Source of the DNA: Gemmatimonadota bacterium
GTDB taxonomy: Bacteria; Gemmatimonadota; Gemmatimonadetes; Longimicrobiales; Gaopeijiaceae
Reading direction: 5' to 3'
DNA length: 52,376 nucleotides
NCBI GenBank assembly: GCA_016873995.1
Contig: VGVR01000023.1
Span: 1 to 52,376 of the forward strand
Under the pieces are notes generated by a model, which was given only the letters and a program-made list of their open reading frames with translations, did no database searches and was not told the DNA's origin. Numbering within the stretch: the stretch's first letter is position 1; every line of letters begins with the position of its first letter. This document shows positions 28,793 to 38,101 of the stretch, one piece after another. Position numbers and translations under genes: made by a program.

Positions 28793-30073
28793 CTACTTGC
28801 GGACCTGCCCCTCTCCAAAGACCACGAACTTCCGCGTGGTCAGTTCGCGCGCTCCCATCGGCCCGTACGCATGCAGCTTGGACGTCGAGATGCCGATCTC
28901 GGCCCCCAACCCCAGCTCGCCGCCATCGGCGAACCGGGTGCTCGCGTTGACGAGCACCGTCGACGACTGCACCGCCGACACGAAGCGCTCGGCGCGCTCA
29001 GTATCGTCAGTGACGATGGCCTCGGTGTGGTTCGAGCCGTAGCGCGCGATGTGGTCGAGCGCTGCCTCCAGATCGTCTACGATGCGGACCGCGAGCGTGA
29101 GGTCGAGGTATTCCGCATACCAGTCCTCCTCGGTCGCCATCTTCACGGGTACGCCCCCGAGCAGCGCGACTACGTCCGGGCTGCCGCGCAACTCGACGCC
29201 GGCCTGCACCAGCTTATCAGCTACGGGCGGGAGCACTCTCGCGGCCGCGTCGCGGTGCACCAGCAACGTCTCGAGGGCGTTGCACACGCCCGGGCGCTGC
29301 ACCTTCGAGTTCACGACGATGTCGATCGAGCGCTGCACTGGAGCGTCCTCGTCCAGGAAGACGTGGCAGACACCCTTGTAGTGCTGCAGCACCGGAATCC
29401 TGCTCTTGGCCGTCACGGCTCGGATCAGGCTCTCGCCCCCGCGCGGAATCACGAGGTCGATGAACTGCTCCTGCTCGAGCAGCACGTCGATGGCCTTGCG
29501 GTCCGTGGTCGGAACGAGCTGCACGGCGTCTTGCGGGACTTGGCTTCCGGTCAGCCCTTCACGCAGCGCGTCGGCAATGGCCCGATTCGAGTGCTGGGCC
29601 TCGGATCCGCCCCGCAGGATGACGGCGTTGCCTGCCTTGAGGCAGAGTGCCGCGGCGTCCGCCGTGACGTTCGGCCGACTCTCGTAGATCATCGCGACGA
29701 CGCCGAGCGGGATGCGCATGCGGCCCACGCGGAGTCCGTTCGGCCGCACGAGCTCCTCCTCGATGGTGCCGAGATGGTCATCCTGGCCTGCGACTTCCCG
29801 GACCGCGGCCGCGAGCTTCTTCACGGCTCGCTCGTCCAACCTGAGCCGGTCCAGCATCGGACCACTGACCCGGTTGCGCTCGGCGGTGGAGAGGTCCAGA
29901 GCGTTGGCCGCCAGGATCTGTTCGCGGTGGGTGTCGATGGCGTCGGCCATTGCCTCGAGTGCCCGCCGCCGAGCCGCCGCATCGAGTCGCGCAGACGACA
30001 GGGCCGCTGCACGGGCGCGCCGCGCCATCCCCTCGATGGTGGCAGCGATTTCGGACTCGGCCGCGACGGTCAC
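28793..30073 (-). CDS. proA: Gamma-glutamyl phosphate reductase
   Basis: A 426-residue aldehyde-dehydrogenase-superfamily enzyme catalysing the second step of proline synthesis: NADPH reduction of gamma-glutamyl phosphate to glutamate semialdehyde. The catalytic Cys264 lies in VQRPGVCNALETLL. Other landmarks are GVVAMIYESRPNVTADAAAL, VILRGGSEA and the C-terminal GAEIGISTSKLHAYGPMGAR. The start is GTG 30073, overlapping the proB stop as GTGA with AGGA just upstream. A longer in-frame extension into proB is not credible. Confidence 0.96.
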   Translation of the reverse strand: MTVAAESEIAATIEGMARRARAAALSSARLDAAARRRALEAMADAIDTHREQILAANALDLSTAERNRVSGPMLDRLRLDERAVKKLAAAVREVAGQDDHLGTIEEELVRPNGLRVGRMRIPLGVVAMIYESRPNVTADAAALCLKAGNAVILRGGSEAQHSNRAIADALREGLTGSQVPQDAVQLVPTTDRKAIDVLLEQEQFIDLVIPRGGESLIRAVTAKSRIPVLQHYKGVCHVFLDEDAPVQRSIDIVVNSKVQRPGVCNALETLLVHRDAAARVLPPVADKLVQAGVELRGSPDVVALLGGVPVKMATEEDWYAEYLDLTLAVRIVDDLEAALDHIARYGSNHTEAIVTDDTERAERFVSAVQSSTVLVNASTRFADGGELGLGAEIGISTSKLHAYGPMGARELTTRKFVVFGEGQVRK

Positions 30074-31254
30074 TTCTCTTCCTCCAGGTCCTCCCCCGCC
30101 TCCAATTCGGAGATCAGCACCATGCGGTCGGGCCTCATCACGACGTGTCCGAGACCGTCGCCCAGCACCTCTCGAACCTCGAGCGTGTGCAGGCCGCGAA
30201 TCCTCTCTACGTCCCGGTCGTCGAAGCGCACGATACCACGGGCGTGCTCCCGCCCCTCGAGGTCGATCACCGACACCACGTCGCCGCGCCGGAAACGGCC
30301 CTCGACACGCACGACGCCGCGGGGCAGCAAGCTGGCCTTGCGCTTGATCGCCTTCACCGCGCCTTCGTCGACGACGAGGGCACCGGTCAGCCCACGCTGT
30401 GCGGCCATCCACTGCTCGACCGCGTCGAGCGGACGCTTCTGCGCCGAGATGAGCGTGCCGGCTGGTTCCCCCCGCACGATCGAAGCGAGCACAGCGTCGT
30501 CCATGCCCGAGGCGATGACCGTCGGAATGCCGAAGTGTCCGGCGCGCTCGGCAGCCTCGAGCTTGGTGATCATACCGCCGGTGGAGACACCGGCCTTCTT
30601 GGCATAACAGTACCGGCGCAGCTCGTCGGCGCTCTCAGCCTGCTCGATGAGTCGGGCCGTCGGATCCCGCGACGGATCGCCGGTGAAGACACCCGGGACG
30701 TCTGTGAGCAGCGCCAGCAGGTCCGCGTCGACGAGCGCTGCAGTCATGGCGGCGAGATTGTCGTTATCGCCGACCACGATCTCGTCCACGCTCACCGTGT
30801 CGTTCTCGTTGACGATCGGTACGACTCCGGCTTCGAGGAGCGCGCCCAGCGCCTGGCTCGCCGCGACGTAGCGCCTCCGGTCGGTGAGGCAATCGTTCGT
30901 CAGGAGCACCTGGGCCACGACCAGCCCCACCTCCTCGAACGCCGCCCCCCACATGCTCATCAGCCTGCCCTGCCCCACGGCGGCTGCGGCCTGGCGATCA
31001 CGGATCCGCTTCGGCGGATGCGCGTGCCCCAGCGCGCGCCAACCGGCGGCGATTGCGCCGCTGGAGACGATCACGACCTCGGTGGTCGGTTGCGCGGCGA
31101 CGGCCCGGGCCACCGATAGAAGCCGCTCGGGGTCGAGGGTCGTCGTGTTCCCGGTGAGCAAGCGGCTCCCGAACTTGAGCACCACGCGGCGCTCCGACAG
31201 CCCGGGGGTCTGCGGATCCTTCAGCTCGATCGCCTGGGTCGAGGAATTATGCAT
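30070..31254 (-). CDS. proB: Glutamate 5-kinase
   Basis: The first enzyme of proline synthesis, phosphorylating glutamate, usually feedback-inhibited by proline. From ATG 31254 it has 394 residues: an amino-acid-kinase domain (VVLKFGSRLLTG, IVSSGAIAAGW, VPIVNENDTVSVDEI, GDNDNLAAMTAALVDADLLA, GTGGM-like VSTGGMITKLEAA) and a C-terminal PUA domain (about 300-390, LLPRGVVRVEGRFRRGDVVS). The start is uncertain: the ATG lies inside the palindrome at 31247-31267, and GTG codons at 31185 and 31182 (RRVVLKFG) would also suit the family. It is coupled to proA by GTGA. Confidence 0.95.
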   Translation of the reverse strand: MHNSSTQAIELKDPQTPGLSERRVVLKFGSRLLTGNTTTLDPERLLSVARAVAAQPTTEVVIVSSGAIAAGWRALGHAHPPKRIRDRQAAAAVGQGRLMSMWGAAFEEVGLVVAQVLLTNDCLTDRRRYVAASQALGALLEAGVVPIVNENDTVSVDEIVVGDNDNLAAMTAALVDADLLALLTDVPGVFTGDPSRDPTARLIEQAESADELRRYCYAKKAGVSTGGMITKLEAAERAGHFGIPTVIASGMDDAVLASIVRGEPAGTLISAQKRPLDAVEQWMAAQRGLTGALVVDEGAVKAIKRKASLLPRGVVRVEGRFRRGDVVSVIDLEGREHARGIVRFDDRDVERIRGLHTLEVREVLGDGLGHVVMRPDRMVLISELEAGEDLEEEK

Positions 31255-31267
31255 GCGAGTTGCATAA
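31247..31267. promoter_or_regulatory. ARG-box-like palindrome ahead of proBA
   Basis: Perfect 7-base arms TTATGCA and TGCATAA are separated by 7 bases, in an AT-rich island before proB. ARG boxes bound by ArgR repressors are imperfect 18-20 bp palindromes; actinobacterial versions carry ATGCATGC and TTGCATA elements very like this one. A CATAAT (minus strand 31252-31247) could serve as a -10 box, in which case a bound repressor would block transcription. No argR gene is in the window. Confidence 0.5.
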
Positions 31268-31346
31268 AGCATCATGCCGATCGGCCCGGCCGACAAGGGG
31301 CCGGCGAGCCACCGTGTCGACCTCAAGCGCCTCCCCGCACCGACGC

Positions 31347-32258
31347 CTATACGTCCAACAGGCGTCCGTGGTTGGTATGGTTGAGGTCGATCCCCGTGAG
31401 GCGCGACACGGTCGTGAGCGCGCGGTAGAGGAACCGCTCGTCCTTGTGAATCAGAGTTCGCGCTTGGCCCGGTGCGTCCGTCTCCCGCAACGCCCCTCGC
31501 CAGTCCATCGCAGCGATGCGCGAAGACATCACCGCCGGATGGGATCCCGCCCAGCGAGGCAGCCTTCCCAAGGGGCCGTAGTCGTAGCCCCGATCACCCG
31601 TTTTCGGAGCGGATCGGCCGCGGTGTTCCCAGAACGCTTCGGTCTTGGCCCGCATGCGCGCAGGGTGCCGGGCCCAACCGTAGTGGAACACCCGCGCCCC
31701 CGCTCTCGCCACCGTCAGCCGCTCCTGGCCCTGTCGCCGAAATGACTGAGCGTCTCGCACCGAGCGGACCCCGATCCCGTTCCGCACCACCCTGATCTCG
31801 CGCGCATACCACCCCTGACCGCGCTGCACATGCCAGTAGTCGCCGAAGAAGTGGAGGTACTCGAAGAGCAGCCCTTCGACCCGACTGTCGGGCTGGAGCT
31901 CTTCGCAGCGTCGCCGCACGGTCGGCGCGTCCTCCTCGTGCAGGACCTCGTCGGCTTGCACGTACAGGCACCAGTCACCCGTACACGCGTCCAGGGCGGC
32001 GTTCGTCAGATCGGAGTACGCAAGATGACCCCTGGACTCGTCCCAGACGGCATCCACGATGCGGATGCGAGGGTCGTCGATCGACTCCACGAGTCCTTTC
32101 GTCTCGTCGGTCGGGCTCCCGGGTGCTATGGCCACGACGAGCTCGTCGACGATCGGGAGCACCGAGAGCAACGCTTCCCGCAACGGATAGTCGAGCACGG
32201 TCGCATTGCGGGCGAACGAGAACCCCGAGATGCGTACAGCTCCCGATGCGCCCCGCAT
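31347..32258 (-). CDS. Glycosyltransferase family 2-like protein
   Basis: A 303-residue putative nucleotide-sugar transferase with a GT-A fold. The N-terminus ISGFSFARNATVLDYPLREA and the segment DWCLYVQADEVLHEED, where a DxD-like metal site would sit, fit a family of GT2 proteins acting in surface glycan synthesis. Later parts include WYAREIRVVRNGIG and VFHYGWARHPARMRAKTEAF. No membrane segment is seen. It begins 4 bases after the broken GYF-like gene ends and probably shares its transcript. Confidence 0.78.
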   Translation of the reverse strand: MRGASGAVRISGFSFARNATVLDYPLREALLSVLPIVDELVVAIAPGSPTDETKGLVESIDDPRIRIVDAVWDESRGHLAYSDLTNAALDACTGDWCLYVQADEVLHEEDAPTVRRRCEELQPDSRVEGLLFEYLHFFGDYWHVQRGQGWYAREIRVVRNGIGVRSVRDAQSFRRQGQERLTVARAGARVFHYGWARHPARMRAKTEAFWEHRGRSAPKTGDRGYDYGPLGRLPRWAGSHPAVMSSRIAAMDWRGALRETDAPGQARTLIHKDERFLYRALTTVSRLTGIDLNHTNHGRLLDV

Positions 32259-32262
32259 CAGG

Positions 32263-33251
32263 TCAATCGTCGAGCAATTTCGGCGGCTCTCCGGTGTCCT
32301 TCACGCCGAGGGCAACACCCGTGCCGACTCCCGCGCCGATCACGATGGCGGTCGTAGCACCCACGATCGGCAGCACGGCGACCACGGGCGCTGCCACGAG
32401 CGTCGCGCCGACACCCGCCCAGAGCCCGAGCGCCGGCTTCTCGACGATGCTGGTGTAGCGCAGTCGCTGACCGACGAACTGCCGCGACTTGAGGTGCCCG
32501 TACACGGCGGCGGCGCCGGTTCTGTCGCAACGTCGTCCTGCGTGGGCTGGTCGCTGGATCCTGTCGACGACGTGAGCAAGTCTGGTCCGAAGTAGACGCC
32601 CGCCCCTCCCAACACGAGTACAATGATGACGAAGGGTGCGTAGCGCCGCGCGGCACCAGAGCCCACCTTGCGCTGCTTCGGCGGCGCCGAGCGCACGGGC
32701 TCCTCTTCGCGGCGTGGCGGCTCGTAGCGCGGCTCGGGAACGTACTCTGGGGGTTCCTGGCGCTCGACTGGAGCGGGCCGCGGCTCGACACGACGCGGCG
32801 GCGCGGCGGGCTGCAGGACTTGGCTCCCCATCCCGCCCGATTCCATGGTGAACCCCTGCATCGGCGCCTCGTCGCCGACTTCGATCTCCGCCGCCCGCTC
32901 GGCCTCCATCTTGGCGACGAAAGCCGCCGCCTCCTGTTCGGGCGTGAGCTGACTCGGTGCCGGGGCCAGGTCGAGCCCGATGTCCTGCATCTGCAGCGTC
33001 GCGGGTGCGCCGGGAACCCCATCGGAGTCCGACGCTGCGGGCCCGGAGGGCTTGCTCGCTTCCTCTGCGTCGAGCTGGATCTGCAGCACCACCGGGTGCG
33101 TAAGCGCCGACGACCACTCCTTGGTTTCGGCGTCGTACACGACGTCGTCCGGCGCGACGTCACCGGATCGCACGAATTCGCTGAATACGTCGAGCGAGGC
33201 GAAGGAGATCTCCTGCCCGGACGACGTACGAATGCGGAAGCGAGCCGACAT
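32263..33251 (-). pseudogene. GYF-like membrane protein, split by a frameshift
   Basis: The N-terminal part from ATG 33251 (MSARFRIRTSSGQEISFASL, then FSEFVRSGDVAPDDVVYDAE and EWSSALTHPVV) looks like a GYF_2 domain. An acidic/Pro-rich linker and one membrane helix (YAPFVIIVLVLGGAGVYFGP) follow. Near 32505-32515 (CGG repeats) the sensible protein changes frame: EPAPPP is followed in another phase by VYGHLKSRQFVGQRLRYTSI, a hydrophobic hairpin and KDTGEPPKLLDD, stopping at TGA 32265-32263. Without the shift the first frame runs on to 32340 with low-quality Ser/Arg-rich residues. One inserted base would join the parts. Function unknown. Confidence 0.6.
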
Positions 33252-33324
33252 GGCGGGAATGTAGACAAATTCAGCCTGCTCTGCGCTGGGACAGCCCCTC
33301 CGCTGAGCCTCCCCAACCAGGCTG

Positions 33325-33726
33325 TCAGCGCTTGTCGATCAGGTCGTCCACGAGGAACAAGTCGGTGAGCAGCGCCCTCAGGTGGATGTTCGCGTTGAGG
33401 TTGTCGATCAGCTGAGAGCTGATCCCGGAACGCGAGGCCACCAGTCGGACCGCCGCCAGCGCGTCCGAGGCATCGTTCGCCACCACGCGCAACATGTCGT
33501 CCCAGGCTCCGCGTGGCTCGAGCGACTCCGAAGCGGCCAGCTCGCGAAAGCTGTCGCCCAAACCGTCGAGAGCCCGCTCGATCTTCTTGATGAAGTCACG
33601 GAGCATCGCACCCGACTTGGCACCTTGATCGGAGGTCAACCCCTGCGCAGCATACGCGAGGAAGAACTCGTAGCTCTCCTCGATCGCCTCGATGCGCGCT
33701 TTGACGTCTTCGCGGGGCGTAGCCAT
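33325..33726 (-). CDS. Small helical protein of unknown function
   Basis: A 133-residue protein starting at ATG 33726 (MATPREDVKARIEAIEESYE). The in-frame extension upstream is only the translation of the terminator hairpin at 33751-33783, so it is rejected. The sequence is almost wholly helical, with heptad-like stretches (AMLRDFIKKIERALDGLGDS) and a closing helix (LRALLTDLFLVDDLIDKR). There is no signal peptide or known motif. It precedes the GYF-like gene by 73 bases on the same strand. Confidence 0.68.
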   Translation of the reverse strand: MATPREDVKARIEAIEESYEFFLAYAAQGLTSDQGAKSGAMLRDFIKKIERALDGLGDSFRELAASESLEPRGAWDDMLRVVANDASDALAAVRLVASRSGISSQLIDNLNANIHLRALLTDLFLVDDLIDKR

Positions 33727-33750
33727 CGGAGTCACGGGACCCAAAGACGG

Positions 33751-33783
33751 GAGGGCTCGCGGCGTCATCCGCCGCGAGCCCTC
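33751..33783 (-). terminator. Strong hairpin terminator after the molybdenum hydroxylase operon
   Basis: A perfect 14-bp stem encloses the 5-base loop TCATC (33765-33769), 14 bases after the cytochrome b stop. On the minus strand it is followed by CCGTCTTTGG, a weak T-run. It separates this operon from the small gene at 33325-33726. Confidence 0.75.
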
Positions 33784-33797
33784 CGCACCTTCAGGGC

Positions 33798-34685
33798 CTA
33801 CGCGTCCTCTTTGGGCGCGCTGACGGAGGCGTCCGCCAACGCACCGGTCGCTGCCGTGCCCGGCCTCGACGAGTCGCCCGTGGCCTTCCACTTCGTGGGA
33901 TCGAAGTGCTCGGCGTACACGTCGCGAGAAATCCAGCCGCGCACCATCGACCAGAACAGCCAGCGCTTGTCAGGCCGCAGCGCGAAGTAAATGTGCGAGG
34001 CGATCAGCAGGATGAACATCACGCCCGCGATCCCGTGGATCGCGAAGACGACGCCTGTCGTTTCGTCCGTCAGTAGATACGGATTGTGAGCGAAGAACGG
34101 CGTGTCGATGCGCATCATCATGATGACGCCCGTCACCACCGCCGCGAGCGAAAACACCAGCACGGCGTGGTGATAGAGCCGGTGGTCGAGCGGGTACTTC
34201 CCACCCTTCGGCTCCGGAGCGCTGGCCGACATCAAGTGCTTCGTCTGCGCAAACAGGTCGCGGAAGAAGCTCGGCCCGAAGTTCATCATCGACCAGAAGT
34301 CCTGCCATCCGATCGCATGGATGATGTGGTAAATGATTGCCGCAATCAGCGCGACGCCCGCAATCCAGTGGATGGTCACCCAAGCCGGAATCTCCAGACC
34401 CATCACCGGCACGAACGCGGTGATGACCAGCGCCAGCATCGCTGCCGACATGGACCAGTGGAAGATCCGCGAGGCGAGCGTGTGCCGCACCACCCGCTCC
34501 GGCGTGCCCGGTGGGACGGCGGCCGGGGCTGCATGGGCTGCCCCGGCGCGCGAGCGGAACCAAATCGCGTGTCCGACCATGAACAAAGCGGCGAGCACGA
34601 GAGCCATCCACATGAGATCCCACGACACCCCGATGAGGATGTCCTGACCCCATGGGTTCTGATCCCTCCTGAACAGCTCGATCAC
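33798..34685 (-). CDS. Membrane cytochrome b subunit of the hydroxylase operon
   Basis: A 295-residue protein with about five membrane helices, like the gamma subunit of formate dehydrogenase or cytochrome b561 proteins. Likely haem ligands lie in the helices: His76 (RIFHWSMS), His106 (VTIHWIAG), His120 (YHIIHA), His172-173 (YHHAVL), His217 and His231. It probably carries electrons from the periplasmic hydroxylase to the quinone pool. The GTG start at 34685 overlaps the FAD-subunit stop as GTGA, which ties it to the enzyme. The tail is charged and probably cytoplasmic. It ends in TAG. Confidence 0.82.
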   Translation of the reverse strand: MIELFRRDQNPWGQDILIGVSWDLMWMALVLAALFMVGHAIWFRSRAGAAHAAPAAVPPGTPERVVRHTLASRIFHWSMSAAMLALVITAFVPVMGLEIPAWVTIHWIAGVALIAAIIYHIIHAIGWQDFWSMMNFGPSFFRDLFAQTKHLMSASAPEPKGGKYPLDHRLYHHAVLVFSLAAVVTGVIMMMRIDTPFFAHNPYLLTDETTGVVFAIHGIAGVMFILLIASHIYFALRPDKRWLFWSMVRGWISRDVYAEHFDPTKWKATGDSSRPGTAATGALADASVSAPKEDA

Positions 34686-35680
34686 GCGGCTACGCTCCTC
34701 ACGGCCCTACGGACCAGGTTGCGCATCATGACGATCTTGTAGTCGTTGTGCCTGAGCGCCCTCGTGCCCTGGATCGCCAGCTCGCCAGCCGCGTTCTGCA
34801 GCGACTCGCTCGCCGCCTCACCGCGCACGAGCCGCTCGACCGCGTCGAGGCGGACCGGGTACGGCGCCACGCCATTCACGGCGATGCGCGCGTCCTCGAT
34901 CGTGCTGCCCGACATGCGGAAGGCAGCTGCAACACTGACCAGCTGGAAGTCCCACGAGCCGCGGTCGCGCACCTTCTCGAAGTAGAAGTTCGAGTTGGCC
35001 CAGAAGGCCGGCACGAAGACCTGCGTGAGCAGATCGCCCGGCTCGAGGACCGTCATGCGCGTGATGTCGACCGAGGGTCCGATGAAGTAGTCCTCGGCGT
35101 CGTACAGACGGCGCCGCGGGCTCTGCACGACCATCTTCGCGTCGAGCGCGATCAGCGCCGGCGCGGTGTCGGACGGGTTTACCGCCACGCAGCGGCTGCG
35201 GCCCAGGATGCAGTGCTCGCGGTTCATAGCGAGCGGCGCCGACGCGTAGCAGACGTTGCCGCCGGCGCGATAGCAGGGCCACCCGCTCCGGTAGTACCAG
35301 CAGCGCGTGTCCTGGGTGATGTTGCCGCCCAGGGTGCCCTGATTGCGGATTTGCGGCGTCGCCACGTGCTCGGCGGCCGTCGCCAGCACCCCGAACTCGG
35401 AGCGCACCCGCGCGTGATTCGCGACTTCGGTCAGCGTCGTCATGGCGCCGATCTCGATACCGCCCGCTTCGTCACGGAAACCCCGCATCTCTTCGATGCC
35501 GCCGATGTCGATGACGACTCGGGGCCGCTTGATGCGGTCCTTGAACCAGTCGAAGGTGTCGAGACCGCCGGCGAGCACCCATCCCTCGTCCCCGGCATCC
35601 TTCATGAGGTCCACCGCGTCCTCGACCGTCGTCGGTTGGACGAGGTCGAACGCCGGGATCATGTCTTTCATGTTGGCCAT
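34682..35680 (-). CDS. FAD-binding subunit of a xanthine-dehydrogenase-family enzyme, with extra Cys cluster
   Basis: A 332-residue medium subunit. FAD-binding landmarks are VLAGGLDTFDW near 35-45 and ATPQIRNQGTLGGNITQDTR at 107-126. Between 127 and 164 are five Cys (127, 136, 144, 157, 164) in an insert like that of 4-hydroxybenzoyl-CoA reductase HcrB and E. coli PaoB/YagS, which hold an additional [4Fe-4S] cluster. A conserved NPSDTAPALIALDA follows. It should pass electrons between the Fe-S subunit and the acceptor. It starts 12 bases after the molybdenum subunit. Confidence 0.9.
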   Translation of the reverse strand: MANMKDMIPAFDLVQPTTVEDAVDLMKDAGDEGWVLAGGLDTFDWFKDRIKRPRVVIDIGGIEEMRGFRDEAGGIEIGAMTTLTEVANHARVRSEFGVLATAAEHVATPQIRNQGTLGGNITQDTRCWYYRSGWPCYRAGGNVCYASAPLAMNREHCILGRSRCVAVNPSDTAPALIALDAKMVVQSPRRRLYDAEDYFIGPSVDITRMTVLEPGDLLTQVFVPAFWANSNFYFEKVRDRGSWDFQLVSVAAAFRMSGSTIEDARIAVNGVAPYPVRLDAVERLVRGEAASESLQNAAGELAIQGTRALRHNDYKIVMMRNLVRRAVRSVAA

Positions 35681-35692
35681 GTATCGGTCTCC

Positions 35693-38086
35693 CTAGCCGA
35701 CGTGCTGGTCGAGTCGACCAAACGGAAGTGGACGTCCCTCGAGCTCCGCCACGATGAGGTCGGGCGTCAGCGGAGTCCTGCACAGGCACCGCCCGCCCAT
35801 CGCGTCGGCGATGGCGGTGGTCAGAACGGCCGATCCCGCACCGACGGACGGCTCGCCGATACCCTTGGCGCCGGTCGGCGTCTGTGGATCGGGGATGCCG
35901 ACGGCGTCCCAGGCCATGCTGCGCGGCGCGTCCATGATCGACGGCGGCCGCGCCGTGTAGAGCCGGTTCGCGAACGGCACCCCGTACTGCGGGTCGAAGA
36001 CCCAGCGCTGAGACATCGCCATGCCCATACCCTGGATCGCGCCGCCGTAGCACTGCGCTCCGAGGCTCCGCGGGTGGACCACCGTGCCGACGTCCGTCGC
36101 GCACACCAGCTCCTTGGTCTCGAACTGGCCGGTCTCGACGTCGAGCTCGATCAGCCCGAACACGGCGAGCCAGCTGTAGATGCCGCCCTCGCCGCCGAAG
36201 TTGTCGCGCGCCACACCCATCAGGCCCGTGCCGACGTGCATGTTGGCCGCGGGAACCGTGGCTGCATTGAGGTCACCCGGCAGCGTGTGCCCGTCGTACT
36301 CGCCGCCCAGCGCGATGGCGCGCTGTGCGACCTGGGCGAACGTCATGCTGCCACCCGGTCCGAGCACGCGTCCATTGTCCACGCGATACTGATTCGCATT
36401 GCCACCGAGCTGCCGCGCTGCGATCGCGCGGATCTTCCGGAGCGCGTCCTGCGCCGCCGCGTAGTTGGCGCGGCTGTGTGCGTGCGTGGTCTGGCTTCCG
36501 GCCTGCACCGAGCTGTTCGGCATCCCTCGGCTCGAGTCACCCCAGATGATCTCGACTTGGTCCCAGTTGAGACCGAGCAGCTCGGCCGCTGGCCGCGCCG
36601 TGTCGGAGATCGAGTGCGTGCCCAGGTTACCGATGCCCTGGTAGACGTACAGCTTCCCGTCCGGCCGGATGACCATGAGACCGTCGTACCCGCGCGAGCC
36701 GGCGGTGTACGTCGAGAGCCCCAAGCCGATGCCGGTGACCTTCGAGCCGTTCCGCTGGCCCGAGAGCTGGATCTTGTTCTCGTAGTCGAACAGCTCCGCA
36801 CCCAGCCGGAGCGCTTCCTTGGCGCGGGTGCTGGTCATCCGCTGGCTGCGCGGCCCCATGCCGTACTCCACCGTCGGCGCGTTCAGGATCCGGATTGCCA
36901 AGCGGTCCATGTTCAGCTCGCGCGCCGCCTGGTCGATGAGCGGCTCGAGCATGCCATTGATCTGCGCGCCGCCCGGACCGCGCTGCGCGGCCTTCGGCGG
37001 GGTGTTGGTGTACATCGGGAACCCGCGGTAGCGCATGTTCCCGGGCGTGTACGTGATGTCGGCAATGTTCGAGGCCGTGTTGTGGTCACCGGCACCGTAC
37101 GGGCCGCTGTCTTGCACGATCATGAGGTCGATCGCCGTGCACTTGCCGTCCGCACGGAAGCCCATCTTCGCCCAGGCCTGGAAGCCGGGACGGGCGCGAC
37201 CGATGTAGTTCTCCTCGTAGCGCGTCACGCGGTGCATGACGGGGCGCCCGATCTTTCTCGACATCAACGGCGCCAGCGACATGTGCGTGTGGCCCGGGAT
37301 CTTCGAGCCGAAGCCGCCGCCCGTGAACTCGGAGACGAACGTGATCTCCTCGGGATCGACCTCGAGCGCACCGGCCATGCCCATCTTGGTCCTCTGGGCG
37401 CTCTGGGTCGAGACGAACGCGTGCAGCCGTCCGTTCTCCCAGTAGGCCATCGTGGAGCGAGGCTCCATCGGATGGTGCGTCACGGACTGGTGGACGATCG
37501 CCTCTTCGATGATCACCGTCGCCTCGGCGAAGCCGGCCTCGATGTCACCCTTGGTCCACTCGACGAGCGGGTTCGCCGGGTTGGGCATGCGACCCGCGTC
37601 GACCTCGGCGAAGTCCGCGTCCGTCCACTTGTAGGTGCTCCAGCCGTCCTGGCCGGAGAACTGATTGCCCTCGGTGTAGGCGTTGGGGCCGTTCGGACGG
37701 AGCCCCTGGAGCGGATCGAGCACGAACGGAAGCGGCTCGAGGTCCAGCTCGATCGCCTCGATCGCCGCGGCGCACGCCTCTTCGCTCTCCGCGGCCACCG
37801 CGAGGATGGGCTCGCCCTCGTACTTGGGCTCGTCCGTGAGCATCGCCTCGGTCGGGCCTTCGGGCTGGTTGACCTCACTCGCCCGCATGATGTCGATGAA
37901 TCCGGGCACCCGACGCGCACGGCTGTCGTCGACCCCACGCACCCGGCAGTGCGGCATCGGGCTGAGGAGGAGCTTCATGAAGACCATGCCCTGCGCGCGG
38001 AAGTCCTCCGCGTAGCGGGCGCGGCCCGTGATCTTCGCGCGGAGGTCCGGCGGGGCGTAGTTGACGCCTACGAGTTTCTCTGCCAT
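35693..38086 (-). CDS. Molybdopterin-binding catalytic subunit, xanthine-dehydrogenase family
   Basis: A 797-residue large subunit that should hydroxylate an aldehyde or N-heterocycle at a molybdenum-cytosine-dinucleotide centre. Family features are KITGRARYAEDF at the start, EFTGGGFGSKIPGH around 250, and the catalytic Glu in GAKGIGEPSVGAG near the C-terminus. The loop that in CO dehydrogenase carries AYRCSFR reads AAQRGPGGAQ here, so it is not a form I CO dehydrogenase. The substrate is unknown. A GGGGAGG ribosome site precedes the ATG. The small subunit upstream carries a Tat signal, so this subunit is probably exported with it by piggy-back. Confidence 0.93.
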   Translation of the reverse strand: MAEKLVGVNYAPPDLRAKITGRARYAEDFRAQGMVFMKLLLSPMPHCRVRGVDDSRARRVPGFIDIMRASEVNQPEGPTEAMLTDEPKYEGEPILAVAAESEEACAAAIEAIELDLEPLPFVLDPLQGLRPNGPNAYTEGNQFSGQDGWSTYKWTDADFAEVDAGRMPNPANPLVEWTKGDIEAGFAEATVIIEEAIVHQSVTHHPMEPRSTMAYWENGRLHAFVSTQSAQRTKMGMAGALEVDPEEITFVSEFTGGGFGSKIPGHTHMSLAPLMSRKIGRPVMHRVTRYEENYIGRARPGFQAWAKMGFRADGKCTAIDLMIVQDSGPYGAGDHNTASNIADITYTPGNMRYRGFPMYTNTPPKAAQRGPGGAQINGMLEPLIDQAARELNMDRLAIRILNAPTVEYGMGPRSQRMTSTRAKEALRLGAELFDYENKIQLSGQRNGSKVTGIGLGLSTYTAGSRGYDGLMVIRPDGKLYVYQGIGNLGTHSISDTARPAAELLGLNWDQVEIIWGDSSRGMPNSSVQAGSQTTHAHSRANYAAAQDALRKIRAIAARQLGGNANQYRVDNGRVLGPGGSMTFAQVAQRAIALGGEYDGHTLPGDLNAATVPAANMHVGTGLMGVARDNFGGEGGIYSWLAVFGLIELDVETGQFETKELVCATDVGTVVHPRSLGAQCYGGAIQGMGMAMSQRWVFDPQYGVPFANRLYTARPPSIMDAPRSMAWDAVGIPDPQTPTGAKGIGEPSVGAGSAVLTTAIADAMGGRCLCRTPLTPDLIVAELEGRPLPFGRLDQHVG

Positions 38087-38101
38087 GTTGTTTGCCTCCC
38101 C

